DNA of 64,000 nucleotides from Alphaproteobacteria bacterium MarineAlpha5_Bin9 (GTDB lineage Bacteria > Pseudomonadota > Alphaproteobacteria > HIMB59 > GCA-002718135), in the NCBI GenBank assembly GCA_002937895.1, contig PTKV01000006.1:1-64000 (forward strand). The letters run 5' to 3'. This document shows, in pieces, positions 20,574-34,518 of this stretch; the stretch's first letter is position 1; each line of letters opens with the position of its first letter. The position numbers were made by a program, and so were the translations under genes. The notes below the pieces were generated by a model. It made no database searches. It had not been told where the DNA came from and worked only from the letters and a program-made list of their open reading frames with translations.

Positions 20574-20861
20574 TTATTTAGATATTTTTTGTATTACTTT
20601 TTTTGACCTTAAGTTGTATATTACACCCTCAAGATGATTTTCTGTATCAATAATAATCAGCAAATTATTAGAATCAATCACTTCCAAAGATTCTATCTTT
20701 TGATTAGAGTTTAAATTAAGAGAAAATTCAAAAATGTTTTCTTCGTGATTAAATGAATTTAGAGATGTTTTCTTAAAAATTCCATATATTAAAGCACCTA
20801 AGGCTATTATTATTAATATACTTAGAATATATACTATATATTTAATTAATTTTTCAAACAT
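20574..20861 (-). CDS. small membrane-anchored hypothetical (DUF6476-like)
   Basis: N-terminal TM helix then short soluble domain, 95 aa; divergent from rluD. Confidence 0.65.
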   Translation of the reverse strand: MFEKLIKYIVYILSILIIIALGALIYGIFKKTSLNSFNHEENIFEFSLNLNSNQKIESLEVIDSNNLLIIIDTENHLEGVIYNLRSKKVIQKISK

Positions 20862-21831
20862 GCAAAATTATAAAATAATAAAAGTAATTATCGATAATTC
20901 ACAAAATAATCAACGACTTGATGTAGCTTTAGCTAACAATATATCTACATATAGCCGATCACAGATAAAACTATTACTTCTAGACAAAAAAGTTAAAATT
21001 TCAAACAAAATTATTAATAATATTTCTCATAAAGTTAAGACAGGAGAAATTTATACTTTATATTCTCCTGTTAAAAACTTTACTCATCACAAACCACAAA
21101 ATATCCCTTTAGATATCCATTATGAAGACAAGGATATTATAATAATTAATAAAAATTCAGGAATAGTTACGCACCCAGCCCCTGGTAACTACGACAATAC
21201 TCTTGTAAACGCTTTAATCTATCATACAAAAAACAAATTAAGTAATATTAACGAGACAAATAGACCTGGTATTGTTCATCGTTTAGACAAAGATACAAGT
21301 GGCCTTTTGGTTATAGCAAAAAATAATGATTCACATAAAATAATTTCTGATCAATTTAAAAAACATTCTATTACAAGAAAGTATTTAGCTATAGTTTGGG
21401 GAATTCCTAATATAAAAAGTGTTTCTGGTTATATTAATAGACATCATATTAATAGAAAAAAAATGTCTTTAAACAAAAATTTAAAAGGTAAATATTCAGA
21501 AACTATTATTAAACTTATAAAAAGCTATGGGATTTGTAGTTTAATAGAATGTGAATTAAAAACAGGAAGAACTCACCAAGTAAGAGTACATATGAACTCA
21601 GTTAACCATCCTTTAATTGGTGATAAAACTTATGGATTAAATAAAACTAGCAAATATGGAAAAGAAAAAAAATTTATAAAAAAATATTTAATTTGCAAAA
21701 ATTTTAAGAGACAAGCACTTCATGCAGCAGAATTAGGATTTGTTCATCCAAAAACTAAAAAATTCATATATTTTAAGTCCAAAGTTCCAAAAGATATGTT
21801 GGATTTGCTTGATAATTTATCTAAGTATTAA
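20860..21831 (+). CDS. rluD: 23S rRNA pseudouridine synthase RluD family
   Basis: S4 domain QRLDVALAN; GIVHRLDKDTSGLLVIAKN; ELKTGRTHQVRVHM. Confidence 0.92.
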   Translation: MQNYKIIKVIIDNSQNNQRLDVALANNISTYSRSQIKLLLLDKKVKISNKIINNISHKVKTGEIYTLYSPVKNFTHHKPQNIPLDIHYEDKDIIIINKNSGIVTHPAPGNYDNTLVNALIYHTKNKLSNINETNRPGIVHRLDKDTSGLLVIAKNNDSHKIISDQFKKHSITRKYLAIVWGIPNIKSVSGYINRHHINRKKMSLNKNLKGKYSETIIKLIKSYGICSLIECELKTGRTHQVRVHMNSVNHPLIGDKTYGLNKTSKYGKEKKFIKKYLICKNFKRQALHAAELGFVHPKTKKFIYFKSKVPKDMLDLLDNLSKY

Positions 21832-21862
21832 AAAATTTATATAGTTGTGATATTAGCAATTT

Positions 21863-25097
<3,235 letters not shown>

Positions 25098-25105
<8 letters not shown>

Positions 25106-26456
25106 TTAAAATATTTGATACTTCTTCCGATATAGATTTAATAACATTTTTAACTTCTGAAATATTTTCACCTTCAACCAATATTCTTATTAATGGCTCC
25201 GTGCCTGATTCCCTAATTAAAAGTCTTAGATGGGGATTATTTTTCTTAAAGGAATCCATTACATTATTAATATTTACCCTAATCTTGCTAGTTAAATTCT
25301 TATTTATTTTTATATTAGATTTTTCTTGAGGAAATGATTGATACAAATTAAATATTTCACTTACTTTTTTACTATTTTTATTAATTATTTCCAAAATCTT
25401 TAAAGCTGTTAAAATTCCATCGCCAGTTTTTGAGTATTCACTTATAATTATATGACCGGATTGTTCACCACCTAAAGAATAATTATTTTTTTGTATTTCA
25501 TTTATTACATTTATATCTCCAACAGAAGTTCTAATTAAATTAACTTTTAATTTTTTATTCAAATAATTTTCAAATCCCAAATTGGACATTATAGTAGATA
25601 CGACAGTTTTTTTATTCAATTTATCATAAGAGAGTAAATCTTTTGCTAAAAGAGATAAGATTTTATCTCCATCTATAGTTTCTCCATTTTCATCAACAAT
25701 TATTAAACGATCACCATCTCCATCAAAAGCAAAACCTATATCAGACTTTGTTTCAACTACTTTTTCTGATAATTTTTTTACATTTACTGCGCCACAGTCT
25801 TTGTTAATATTAATTCCATTTGGTTGATCTGATATTCTGATGACATTACATCCTAATTCCCAGAAAATTGTTGGTGCAACTTGATAAGTAGCTCCATTAG
25901 CACAATCAATTACTACTTTTATTTTTTTAAAATCAATATTTTTTTCTAAAGTTGATTTTAAATATTCAGAATATCTTCCTATAGTATCATCTAATCTTCT
26001 TACTGTGCCACTATTATAACCGCTTGCAGATATACTTTTATATAATTTTTCATTAAAAATAATTTTTTCAATTTCATTTTCAGTTTCTTTTTTAAATTTA
26101 TCTCCATTAAAATCAAAAAATTTTAATCCATTATACTCATAAGTATTATGTGATGCAGTGATCATAACACCTAGATCAGCTCGCAAAGATCTGATAAGCA
26201 TTGATAAGGCTGGCGTAGGAAGTGGTCCAGTTAAAATCACATCCATTCCCATTGAAACAAACCCAGAGGTCATTAATGGTTCAAATAAATATCCAGATAA
26301 CCTTGTATCCTTGGAAATTATAATTCTTTTTTTATTATTATTTTTTATCTTTAATATATGACCAATAGTTTTAGCAATTTTTAAACATGTGTCAGGAGTC
26401 ATTGGTTCTTCATTAACCTTGCATCTTACTCCGTCTGTGCCAAAAATTTTTTGCAT
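25098..26456 (-). CDS. glmM: phosphoglucosamine mutase
   Basis: FGTDGVRCKVN, GVMITASHNTYEYNGLKFF, AFDGDGDRLIIVDENG, RESGTEPLIR. Confidence 0.95.
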
Positions 26457-26504
26457 GGCGTCTTTTATTTAAAATTTGTGAATAAAGATAGTTATTTTAA
26501 AAAA

Positions 26505-28409
26505 TTACTGAGTTTGGGGACTGATTTTATTACCAGATTTTGGAACAGATTGTTTAGTTGGTGATTCATCAATTTGATTATTATCATCATCAATATCTCT
26601 TGTTGGGGGAATTCCTTTTATTAAATCTTTAATTTCATCGCCCGATAAAGTTTCGTATTCTAACAATCCTTTAGCTACTACGTGAAGCTCTTCAATGTTA
26701 TCATTCAAAATTTTTCTACATTTTTTTTCAGCTTCATCTATAATTCTTCGAGTTTCTTCATCAATCAATTTTGCAGTTGCATCTGAAATATTCTTTGATT
26801 GAGTTACTGAATGACCAAGAAAAACTTCTTCACTATCATTATTATATCTCAGTCGTCCTAGTTTTTCACTCATACCCCACTCTGTCACCATTTTTTTTGC
26901 AAGATTTGTAACCATTTGAATATCACTTGCAGCTCCATTAGTAATTTTTTCTTTTCCAAAAATAATTTCCTCTGCAATTCTTCCTCCCATTGCTATAACT
27001 AAATGAGCCTCCATTTGATCTTGCTTCATTGATAATTGATCTTTTTCAGGCAATCTCATTACCATACCTAAAGCTCGTCCTCTGGGAATAATTGTTGCCT
27101 TATGAATAGGATCTGACTCAGACGAATGTAATGTTGCAACTGCATGACCAGCTTCGTGATAAGCAGTAAGCTTTTTCTCATCTTCAGTCATAACCATTGA
27201 TCTTCTTTCTGCTCCCATCATAACTTTATCTTTAGCCTCTTCAAAATCTTCAAAAGTTACAAGACGTTTGTTTTTTCTTGCAGCTAATAGTGCAGCCTCA
27301 TTGACTAAATTCGCTAAATCTGCTCCTGAAAAGCCTGGTGTTCCTCTAGCAATTATTTTAGGATCAAATTTTGGTGAAACTTTTATTTTTTTTATATGAA
27401 CTTTTAAAATTTTATCTCTTCCTATAATATCTGGATTTGATATTGTAACTTGTCTATCAAATCTTCCTGGTCTTAATAAAGCTGGATCCAAAACATCAGG
27501 CCTATTTGTTGCTGCAATTATTATAACACCTTCATTTGTTTCAAAACCATCCATTTCTACTAAAAGTTGATTAAGTGTTTGTTCTCTTTCATCATTACCT
27601 CCACCCAATCCAGCGCCTCTATGTCTTCCAACTGCATCAATTTCGTCTATAAAAATAATGCATGGAGCATTTTTTTTGCCTTGCTCAAACATATCCCTAA
27701 CTCTACTTGCTCCAACTCCAACAAACATTTCAACAAAATCAGATCCAGATATAGAAAAAAACGGGACACCAGCTTCTCCAGCTATAGCTTTAGCAAGTAA
27801 AGTTTTACCAGTTCCTGGAGGTCCTACTAAAAGAGCTCCCTTGGGAATTTTACCACCAAGTTTAGAAAACTTTTGTGGATCTTTTAAAAATTCTACAACT
27901 TCTTCAAGTTCCTGTTTAGCTTCATCAATTCCAGCAACATCATTAAATGTAATCTTACCAATAGCCTCTCTAAGAAGTTTAGCCTTAGATTTTCCAAAAC
28001 CCATTGCCTTTCCTCCACCAGATTGCATTTGTCTCATAAAAAAAATCCATATTCCAATCAATAAAAGCATAGGAAACCAAGAAAGCAGAACACTCAATAA
28101 TGGATGCATTCCTCTCCCAACAGGTTCGGCATTAATTCTAACTCCATTAGAGTTTAGTTTATCAATTAAATTTGGATAATCTGGAGAATATGTATTGAAA
28201 GATCTTCCATCTTCAAAAAAGCCTTGAACATCATTTCCTTTAATATTAACTTCAGATACTACACCAGAGTCTACTGCTGCAATAAAATCAGAAAAAGAAA
28301 TACTTGGACTACTTCTATTTGAAGATGCTCCTTGAAACAAATTAAATAGGGCTATTAATAAAAATCCTAAGATTAACCAAAGAGCAATATTTTTTCCGAA
28401 ATTTTTCAT
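26505..28409 (-). CDS. ftsH: ATP-dependent zinc metalloprotease FtsH
   Basis: Walker [58 protein letters not shown] zinc motif. Confidence 0.97.
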   Translation of the reverse strand: MKNFGKNIALWLILGFLLIALFNLFQGASSNRSSPSISFSDFIAAVDSGVVSEVNIKGNDVQGFFEDGRSFNTYSPDYPNLIDKLNSNGVRINAEPVGRGMHPLLSVLLSWFPMLLLIGIWIFFMRQMQSGGGKAMGFGKSKAKLLREAIGKITFNDVAGIDEAKQELEEVVEFLKDPQKFSKLGGKIPKGALLVGPPGTGKTLLAKAIAGEAGVPFFSISGSDFVEMFVGVGASRVRDMFEQGKKNAPCIIFIDEIDAVGRHRGAGLGGGNDEREQTLNQLLVEMDGFETNEGVIIIAATNRPDVLDPALLRPGRFDRQVTISNPDIIGRDKILKVHIKKIKVSPKFDPKIIARGTPGFSGADLANLVNEAALLAARKNKRLVTFEDFEEAKDKVMMGAERRSMVMTEDEKKLTAYHEAGHAVATLHSSESDPIHKATIIPRGRALGMVMRLPEKDQLSMKQDQMEAHLVIAMGGRIAEEIIFGKEKITNGAASDIQMVTNLAKKMVTEWGMSEKLGRLRYNNDSEEVFLGHSVTQSKNISDATAKLIDEETRRIIDEAEKKCRKILNDNIEELHVVAKGLLEYETLSGDEIKDLIKGIPPTRDIDDDNNQIDESPTKQSVPKSGNKISPQTQ

Positions 28410-28462
28410 TAACTATTTATAAATAGGTATTAATTTAAATAATGCAATAGATTTAAACATTT

Positions 28463-29434
28463 TTAAGAATAATTCCTATTAATTGATATCTCATAGTTAT
28501 ATCTAGAAACATTAATATTTAAGGATTTAATTGGTATATTAATATTTTTATTTAGATTTTTTATAATCTTTTCAATTTTTTTTGATCTTATAAAGATAGA
28601 TTGATGTTTATTAAAAAACAACATTAAAATCGTAAGAATTTTAATTTTAATATCTATTTCTAATCTTAAGTATAATTTAGCATTAATTATTATTTGCTTA
28701 TTACTATTTTCAATAATAATTAAGTGTAAAATTTGAAATATCATTTTATTATAAAAAAAATAATTTTTTCTTACTAATAAAAAATCGGACAAAGCTTCCC
28801 TGTACATTTGTTTATTTGAACTCAAAAATTTTCTTACAATAACTCTGGTATATTTTATATTATCATTACTTGGATCACTTAAATATTTTAATTTGTTTTT
28901 AAAATTAAATTTTAAAATCTGGCTTTTTTTAAAATTTAATAGTGGTCTAATAATTTGGATTTCATTTATAGAGTTAATATAATTCATAGAATTTAAACCA
29001 GTTAAATTACTGCCTGCAATTTTTCTAATCATATATGTTTCTAAATTATCATCAAAATGATGTCCTAAAAAAAGATGAAAAATATTATTTTTTTTACAAT
29101 ATTTGGTAAGTATTTCAAATCTATTATGTCTTGCTTCTGAAATAGATTTATTTTTTACTTTTTTTAATTTTACATTTAAGATTTTATTTTTAATTTTATT
29201 CTTATCTAAATATTTTTTTGTTATTAAAGAGTCTTTTTTTGATGAAGTTCTCATCTTGTGATCAATTATCAAGGCGATAATACTTCCCTTATGTTTTGAG
29301 ATCCATTTATTAAGTAAAAAAACTAGAGCTATACTATCTGGCCCGCCTGAAACCCCTACTGCTATTTGAGGTTTATTTTCATGTAAAAATTTTTTATTTA
29401 AATCTTTGTAAAAATTTGGAAGATTAAATACCAT
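28463..29434 (-). CDS. tilS: tRNA(Ile)-lysidine synthase
   Basis: VGVSGGPDSIALVFLLNKW PP-loop; HLFLGHHFDDNLETYMIRK; 3' of the pal operon and upstream of ftsH. Confidence 0.9.
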   Translation of the reverse strand: MVFNLPNFYKDLNKKFLHENKPQIAVGVSGGPDSIALVFLLNKWISKHKGSIIALIIDHKMRTSSKKDSLITKKYLDKNKIKNKILNVKLKKVKNKSISEARHNRFEILTKYCKKNNIFHLFLGHHFDDNLETYMIRKIAGSNLTGLNSMNYINSINEIQIIRPLLNFKKSQILKFNFKNKLKYLSDPSNDNIKYTRVIVRKFLSSNKQMYREALSDFLLVRKNYFFYNKMIFQILHLIIIENSNKQIIINAKLYLRLEIDIKIKILTILMLFFNKHQSIFIRSKKIEKIIKNLNKNINIPIKSLNINVSRYNYEISINRNYS

Positions 29435-29442
29435 AATGTAAA

Positions 29443-30318
29443 TTAATTACATTTAATTTCATCTTTTTTTAAATTAATTTTATTTACAAGTCTATTTTGA
29501 GGAAACTTTAAAATAAATTGATTTAACGTATCACAAGCTTCATTTATTTTTTCAATATTAATTAGTGAGTCTGCCAATTTGTATAAACTCTCAGGAGCTT
29601 TAACACTTTCAGGATATTTTTGATAACTTTCAGCAAAAATTAAAGCAGCTTCTCTAAATTCTTTTTTTAAAAGATATATCTCACCAAGCCAATAACTTGC
29701 GGATCCTGATAAATTATTATTGGGATGATCTAAAATAAAAATCTTTAGATATTCTTCAGCTTGATCAAATTTTTGAGAACGCAAAAGATCAAATGCTTCC
29801 TGATATTGCTCATCAACAGATACGTACTTCTTTTTTTCTTGTAAGTTATTTTCATTGTTTGATATATCTGACAAATCTTCAGAACCTATTGTTATCGAAC
29901 CTAAAGTATTATTTTCTTTATCTAATGGCTTATTAAGATTATTTGTTGTTTCTGTCTCTATTTGATTTTTATTAGAGGATTGAGATAGAAGAATATTATT
30001 CAAGTTTATTGAAAGCTCTTCTAAAGTTTGTTGTATTTTTTCTATATCAAAAACTAAATTTTCATAATTTAAATTAATACCTTGTAGTTCTTTTTCAATA
30101 TCTCTTATTCGCATATCAAAAACAGTTATTTCAGAAATATTTTTATTATCTACTTTGTTATTGTCGTTATCATTATTTGAATATAAATCCTTTTGTAAAT
30201 CTGAAATATTTTTTTCTATACTTCTTAACTGTTGCTTAATTTGATTAAGAGATTCATCACTATAAATAGTTTTGGAAAACATTATTAATAGCAGTATATA
30301 AAAAAATATTTTTTTCAT
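29443..30318 (-). CDS. cpoB: CpoB/YbgF-like TPR periplasmic protein
   Basis: Signal peptide, coiled coil, YQEAFDLLRSQKFDQAEEYLKIFILDHPNN TPR pattern; next to pal. Confidence 0.85.
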   Translation of the reverse strand: MKKIFFYILLLIMFSKTIYSDESLNQIKQQLRSIEKNISDLQKDLYSNNDNDNNKVDNKNISEITVFDMRIRDIEKELQGINLNYENLVFDIEKIQQTLEELSINLNNILLSQSSNKNQIETETTNNLNKPLDKENNTLGSITIGSEDLSDISNNENNLQEKKKYVSVDEQYQEAFDLLRSQKFDQAEEYLKIFILDHPNNNLSGSASYWLGEIYLLKKEFREAALIFAESYQKYPESVKAPESLYKLADSLINIEKINEACDTLNQFILKFPQNRLVNKINLKKDEIKCN

Positions 30319-30353
30319 TTTTAAATCTTAATAAATTTTTAAGACAAAAATAA

Positions 30354-30380
30354 GGCGCTATCTTTAAATAAGATAACGCC
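30354..30380 (-). terminator. hairpin with downstream T-rich tract (attenuator/terminator) between pal and cpoB
   Basis: Minus strand GGCGTTATCTTATTTAAAGATAGCGCC followed by TTATTTTTG; stem GGCG/CGCC + TATCTT/AAGATA with one internal mismatch and 5-nt loop. Confidence 0.65.
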
Positions 30381-30409
30381 AAATTCTATTATGTATTAAG
30401 GAAAATAAT

Positions 30410-30916
30410 TTAATTTACAGTTGTTACTGATCTTCTATTTTGACTCCATGCGCCATCATTTGAACCTATAACAGCTGGTCTTTCTTTTCCATAACTAATA
30501 GTTGAAACTCTAGATGATGAAACACCTAAACTTATCAAATAATTTTTTACAGCCTGAGCTCTTTTTTCTCCTAAGGCAAGATTGTATTCTCTTGTTCCTC
30601 TTTCATCACAATGACCTTCGATAATTACTGAAACATCACTGTGCTGTTTCATCCAAGCAGCTTGATCTTGTAATAATTCTTGTGCATCTGCATCTAAATC
30701 AAAACTATCATAACCAAAGAAAACTCTATCGCCAACATTTACTATTAAATCCTCTTGCGAACCAGAAATAATTCCTGATCCTGAAGTTTCAGTTAATGTT
30801 CCTATTGAGTCAGTTGAAGAGCCGCTACCAGAAGAGTCAGCTGAATCTTTTGGTGTTGTAGCACATGCAGATATAAAAATAATAATAAAAATTGAAAATA
30901 AAAACTTCTTTAACAT
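30410..30916 (-). CDS. pal: peptidoglycan-associated lipoprotein Pal
   Basis: Lipoprotein signal ending CATT; OmpA domain VIIEGHCDERGTREYNLALGEKRAQAVKNYL. Confidence 0.95.
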   Translation of the reverse strand: MLKKFLFSIFIIIFISACATTPKDSADSSGSGSSTDSIGTLTETSGSGIISGSQEDLIVNVGDRVFFGYDSFDLDADAQELLQDQAAWMKQHSDVSVIIEGHCDERGTREYNLALGEKRAQAVKNYLISLGVSSSRVSTISYGKERPAVIGSNDGAWSQNRRSVTTVN

Positions 30917-31032
30917 TCTTGTCTCCCTAATACATTTTAGTTAAATATGTAAGAATAAAACATTTAGTATTTCTAGCATTTTTTTTGCTATTTCATATAA
31001 CTATTTAACAATAACGTTAAATTTTTATCACT

Positions 31033-32370
31033 TTAGTGCATTAATGGCGACCAAGCTGGGTCTGACCCCCCTAAAGGGGTAATTATCTTTCTTTCGTTAT
31101 ATCCAGTTAAATCAATAGAATATAGGTTAGAATCCCCTCCAGAACCATCTTCAGCTGTTCTTTCTTCCTTAAAATACATTAAATACCTACCATTAGGGGC
31201 CCAAGTTGGCCCTTCAACGTGATAGGCTTTTGCTATCATTCTTTCATTAGAGCCATCTGTATCCATAACACCTATGTAAAATTGTCCACCTTCTTGTTTT
31301 GTAAAAGCTATCATATCACCCCTTGGAGACCATACTGGAGTATAGTAACTGCCTCCTTCTCTGCTTATCCTTTTTATATTTTTCCCATTTGAGTCAGCAA
31401 CATATAAATGTCTTCGTCCTGTTCTATCTGAATTAAAGACAATCTTTTTTGCATCAGGAGAAAAACTAGCAGAAACATCTATTGCTGTACTATTTGTAAT
31501 TCTTTTTTTACTCCTTGTTTCTAAATCAAGTATGTATATTTCTGAATTTCCAATTTCGGGATCTGAATAAGACATTATAATTTTTTTTCCATCAGGAGAA
31601 AAACGCGGGGCAAATGTCATTCCAGGAAAATCACCAACAATTTCTTGTTTTCCTGTTTCTATATCAAAAATAAAAACTCTTGGAGCTTTTGTATTTACAT
31701 ATGACATATATGTAATTTTTTGTGAATTCGGTGAAAAACGAGGAGTCAAAACGAGATAGGAACCATCAGTTAAAAATTTATGATTTGCCTGATCTTGATC
31801 CATTATTGCTAATCTTTTTTGTCTATTTTCTTTTGTGCCTGTTTCAGCAACGTAAACAACTCTTGTATCAAAATAACCACCTTCACCTGTTATTCTTTCA
31901 AAAATTATATCTGATATAATATGAGAAACTCTTCTCCAATTATTTTCTGAGGTTTCAAATCTTTTTCCTAGTAATTGTTTTTGAGCAAAAACATCATATA
32001 ACCTAAACTCAACAGCAATTCTATTTTCAGACTTTGTTACATTTCCAGAAATCAAGTGTTGAGCTTTTATTATTTTCCAATCTTCAAACCGAGGCTGATT
32101 TGAAAGAGAAGATATATCCTGAATAAAAGATTTTTTATTTAAAGGAGAAAATAAACCAGATCTTTCTAAGTTATCAGAAATTACTTGTGAAATATTTTTT
32201 CCAATCTTCAAAACCTCATCTTTATTTGAATAAAAATCAGTAACTGCTACTGGGGTAGGCTTCACTGAACCTTGAGTTAAAGTGACCTCAAGAGCAAATA
32301 AATTAAGCATTGAAGAAAAATAAATAACTATTAAACTTAAAACTATATTTAAATAATTTTTAGAAATCAT
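31033..32370 (-). CDS. tolB: Tol-Pal system protein TolB
   Basis: Beta-propeller repeats FSPDGKKIIMSYSDPEIGNSEIYILDLETR, between tolA and pal. Confidence 0.94.
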   Translation of the reverse strand: MISKNYLNIVLSLIVIYFSSMLNLFALEVTLTQGSVKPTPVAVTDFYSNKDEVLKIGKNISQVISDNLERSGLFSPLNKKSFIQDISSLSNQPRFEDWKIIKAQHLISGNVTKSENRIAVEFRLYDVFAQKQLLGKRFETSENNWRRVSHIISDIIFERITGEGGYFDTRVVYVAETGTKENRQKRLAIMDQDQANHKFLTDGSYLVLTPRFSPNSQKITYMSYVNTKAPRVFIFDIETGKQEIVGDFPGMTFAPRFSPDGKKIIMSYSDPEIGNSEIYILDLETRSKKRITNSTAIDVSASFSPDAKKIVFNSDRTGRRHLYVADSNGKNIKRISREGGSYYTPVWSPRGDMIAFTKQEGGQFYIGVMDTDGSNERMIAKAYHVEGPTWAPNGRYLMYFKEERTAEDGSGGDSNLYSIDLTGYNERKIITPLGGSDPAWSPLMH

Positions 32371-33365
32371 TGGTATCCCTTCATTATACTATGATCGAAC
32401 TTAATTGTTAATTTTTTCCATAAATCATATTTATTATCTGGTAATTTCAGCGGATTGCATTCAGGATTAAGTAATGTTCTCATAGCACTTTCTGTAATTG
32501 GTCCATAAAAAGGATTACTCTTAGATATATTTGTGTCAAGAATACGGACAGTCTCATATAACACGCTTTTATCTGGCTTAACATTAGCTGTTATTTTAAC
32601 AACCATTCCTTTTTCTATCAAAGCTCCAGCTGGAGCGGTCCAACACGAAGATAATTGACTAATCAATAAATCTATTTCACTTATTGATAATACAGCTTTT
32701 TCTGTAATTAGATTTTCTTCATTTGTTTCTACATTTTTTTTATCTTCCTCTTCAATTTTTTCTGAGATAAGACTTTCGTCATTTCTTAAATCTTTTAGCA
32801 TTGAAGCAATATCAAAAATAGGCTTAGGTTTAGACTTAATTTTAATTTCTACATCACTTTCTTTTTCCACTATTGTCTTTGTTTCAATTTTTGGTTTCAA
32901 TTTAGGTAAGATTTTTTTAGTAGGTAGTATTTCTTCCTTAGGTTTAATTTTATCATCTTTATCTACTATTGTTGATTCTTTAACTTTTTCTTTAACAACT
33001 ATCTCTTCTAATACATCTTGATTCTCTTCAATTATTTTTTCTGTTGTAGTTTTTAAATCAGGCTGAATATCGTTATTATTTTCAACATTGTTAAATTTTT
33101 TAATTTCTGGAGTTTGTTGATTTGCAGGCTCTTCTTTTGCTTGTTTGTTATCTTTTGGTATAGAGGTTATATCGGTAACATTAATAATTTCAATAGGTAT
33201 AATATTTGGTAAAGATATTTCTTTGTTTTTAAATAAATCTGGAAATCCGATTATAAACATTAAAAAAATAAAATGCAAAAAAAAAGAAAAATATAAACCT
33301 ATTTTTTCATTATCTAAATTTCTAAACAAAAAAAAATCATTATATTTAGAAAAATTAATATTCAT
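32367..33365 (-). CDS. tolA: TolA-like protein
   Basis: Single N-terminal TM, Lys/Glu-rich mid region, C-terminal domain (SSCWTAPAGALIEKGMVVKI); position between tolR and tolB. Confidence 0.85.
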   Translation of the reverse strand: MNINFSKYNDFFLFRNLDNEKIGLYFSFFLHFIFLMFIIGFPDLFKNKEISLPNIIPIEIINVTDITSIPKDNKQAKEEPANQQTPEIKKFNNVENNNDIQPDLKTTTEKIIEENQDVLEEIVVKEKVKESTIVDKDDKIKPKEEILPTKKILPKLKPKIETKTIVEKESDVEIKIKSKPKPIFDIASMLKDLRNDESLISEKIEEEDKKNVETNEENLITEKAVLSISEIDLLISQLSSCWTAPAGALIEKGMVVKITANVKPDKSVLYETVRILDTNISKSNPFYGPITESAMRTLLNPECNPLKLPDNKYDLWKKLTIKFDHSIMKGYQ

Positions 33366-33370
33366 TAATT

Positions 33371-33796
33371 TTAATCTTTAGGATTCTGAGTTACTAGTGC
33401 CACTTTCTTATATCCAGCCGAATTGATTATAGCCATTATTTCCATTATTCTTCCATAGGCAACAACTCTATCGCCCCTAAGATAAATTCTAGCCTCAGTA
33501 TTTTGATCAGTAATAGCATTTAGTCTAGATACGATATTTTCTACTTTTACTTCTGACTCAGATAAATAAACAGTTCCATCTAACTTAACTGTTATTTCCA
33601 AAGGATCTTTTTGATCTGTCAAAGCATTCGCCTTTACATTAGGTAAATCTACAGGAATGCCTACAGTTAGAAGAGGTGCAGTTACCATAAAAACAATTAA
33701 TAAAACAAGCATTACATCAACAAAAGGAGTAACATTTATTTCACTCATTTGTGTGTATCGTTTACTAATTCTTTTTTTTTGATTTAAATTCATCAT
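33371..33796 (-). CDS. tolR: TolR/ExbD family protein
   Basis: MSEINVTPFVDVMLVLLIVFMVTAPLLTVGIPVDLP. Confidence 0.95.
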   Translation of the reverse strand: MMNLNQKKRISKRYTQMSEINVTPFVDVMLVLLIVFMVTAPLLTVGIPVDLPNVKANALTDQKDPLEITVKLDGTVYLSESEVKVENIVSRLNAITDQNTEARIYLRGDRVVAYGRIMEIMAIINSAGYKKVALVTQNPKD

Positions 33797-33807
33797 AATT
33801 AACTTTT

Positions 33808-34518
33808 TTATTTAGCCTCAAGTTGTCTAAAAAAAATTGTTGTAAATTCATCAATAAAAGATTCTAATGACATAAAATATTTTGATAAATCACTTGAAAT
33901 CTTGTTGTATGCTACTACAGCAGGTATAGCCACAAATAAACCTAATGCTGTTGCAAACAAAGCTTCAGCTATGCCAGGTGCAACTACAGACAAATTTGTA
34001 TTTTGAGCTATAGCAATAGATTGAAAGCTATTCATTATTCCCCAAACAGTTCCAAATAAACCTATAAAAGGAGCAGTAGACCCTGCAGTAGCCAGAAATG
34101 TTATATTTTTTTCAATTAATTCAGATTCTTTATTGTAAACTATTAGCATAGATCTATTCATTCTTTCTTTTAAAGAATTAATATTAATATTTGTTTTCGA
34201 TTTGCTGGACTTTTTCCATTCTTCTATAGCAGAACAAAAAATTTTCGATTTAGGATCGTTTGATTCAAGACTAAATGTTTCATACAAATCTTCAAAAGAA
34301 TTCCCAGACCAAAAAATTTCATCAAATTCTAATTCTTGTTTTTTTAATTTTCTATATTTAATTATTTTTGAGACAATTATAGCCCATGACCATATTGATG
34401 AAAATATTAGTATTAGAATCACACTTTTTACAACTAAATCAGCCCGAAAAAATAAAGACATCATAGAAAAATCTGTTGCTAACGAAGCTACTTCATTTGA
34501 TGATATAACACTTTCCAT
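33808..34518 (-). CDS. tolQ: TolQ/ExbB family protein
   Basis: FLATAGSTAPFIGLFGTVWGIMNSFQSI; GIAEALFATALGLFVAIPAVVAYN. Confidence 0.95.
   Translation of the reverse strand: MESVISSNEVASLATDFSMMSLFFRADLVVKSVILILIFSSIWSWAIIVSKIIKYRKLKKQELEFDEIFWSGNSFEDLYETFSLESNDPKSKIFCSAIEEWKKSSKSKTNININSLKERMNRSMLIVYNKESELIEKNITFLATAGSTAPFIGLFGTVWGIMNSFQSIAIAQNTNLSVVAPGIAEALFATALGLFVAIPAVVAYNKISSDLSKYFMSLESFIDEFTTIFFRQLEAK

Noticed and set aside
27658-28179. 173-aa plus ORF
   Set aside because: Antisense to the highly conserved ftsH ATPase domain.
28413-28426. Palindrome CTATTTATAAATAG upstream of ftsH
   Set aside because: Entirely A/T apart from the end bases; expected by chance in this composition.
31060-31080. 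GACCCCCCTAAAGGGG inverted repeat
   Set aside because: Inside tolB coding sequence (TPLGGSDP); no U-tract.
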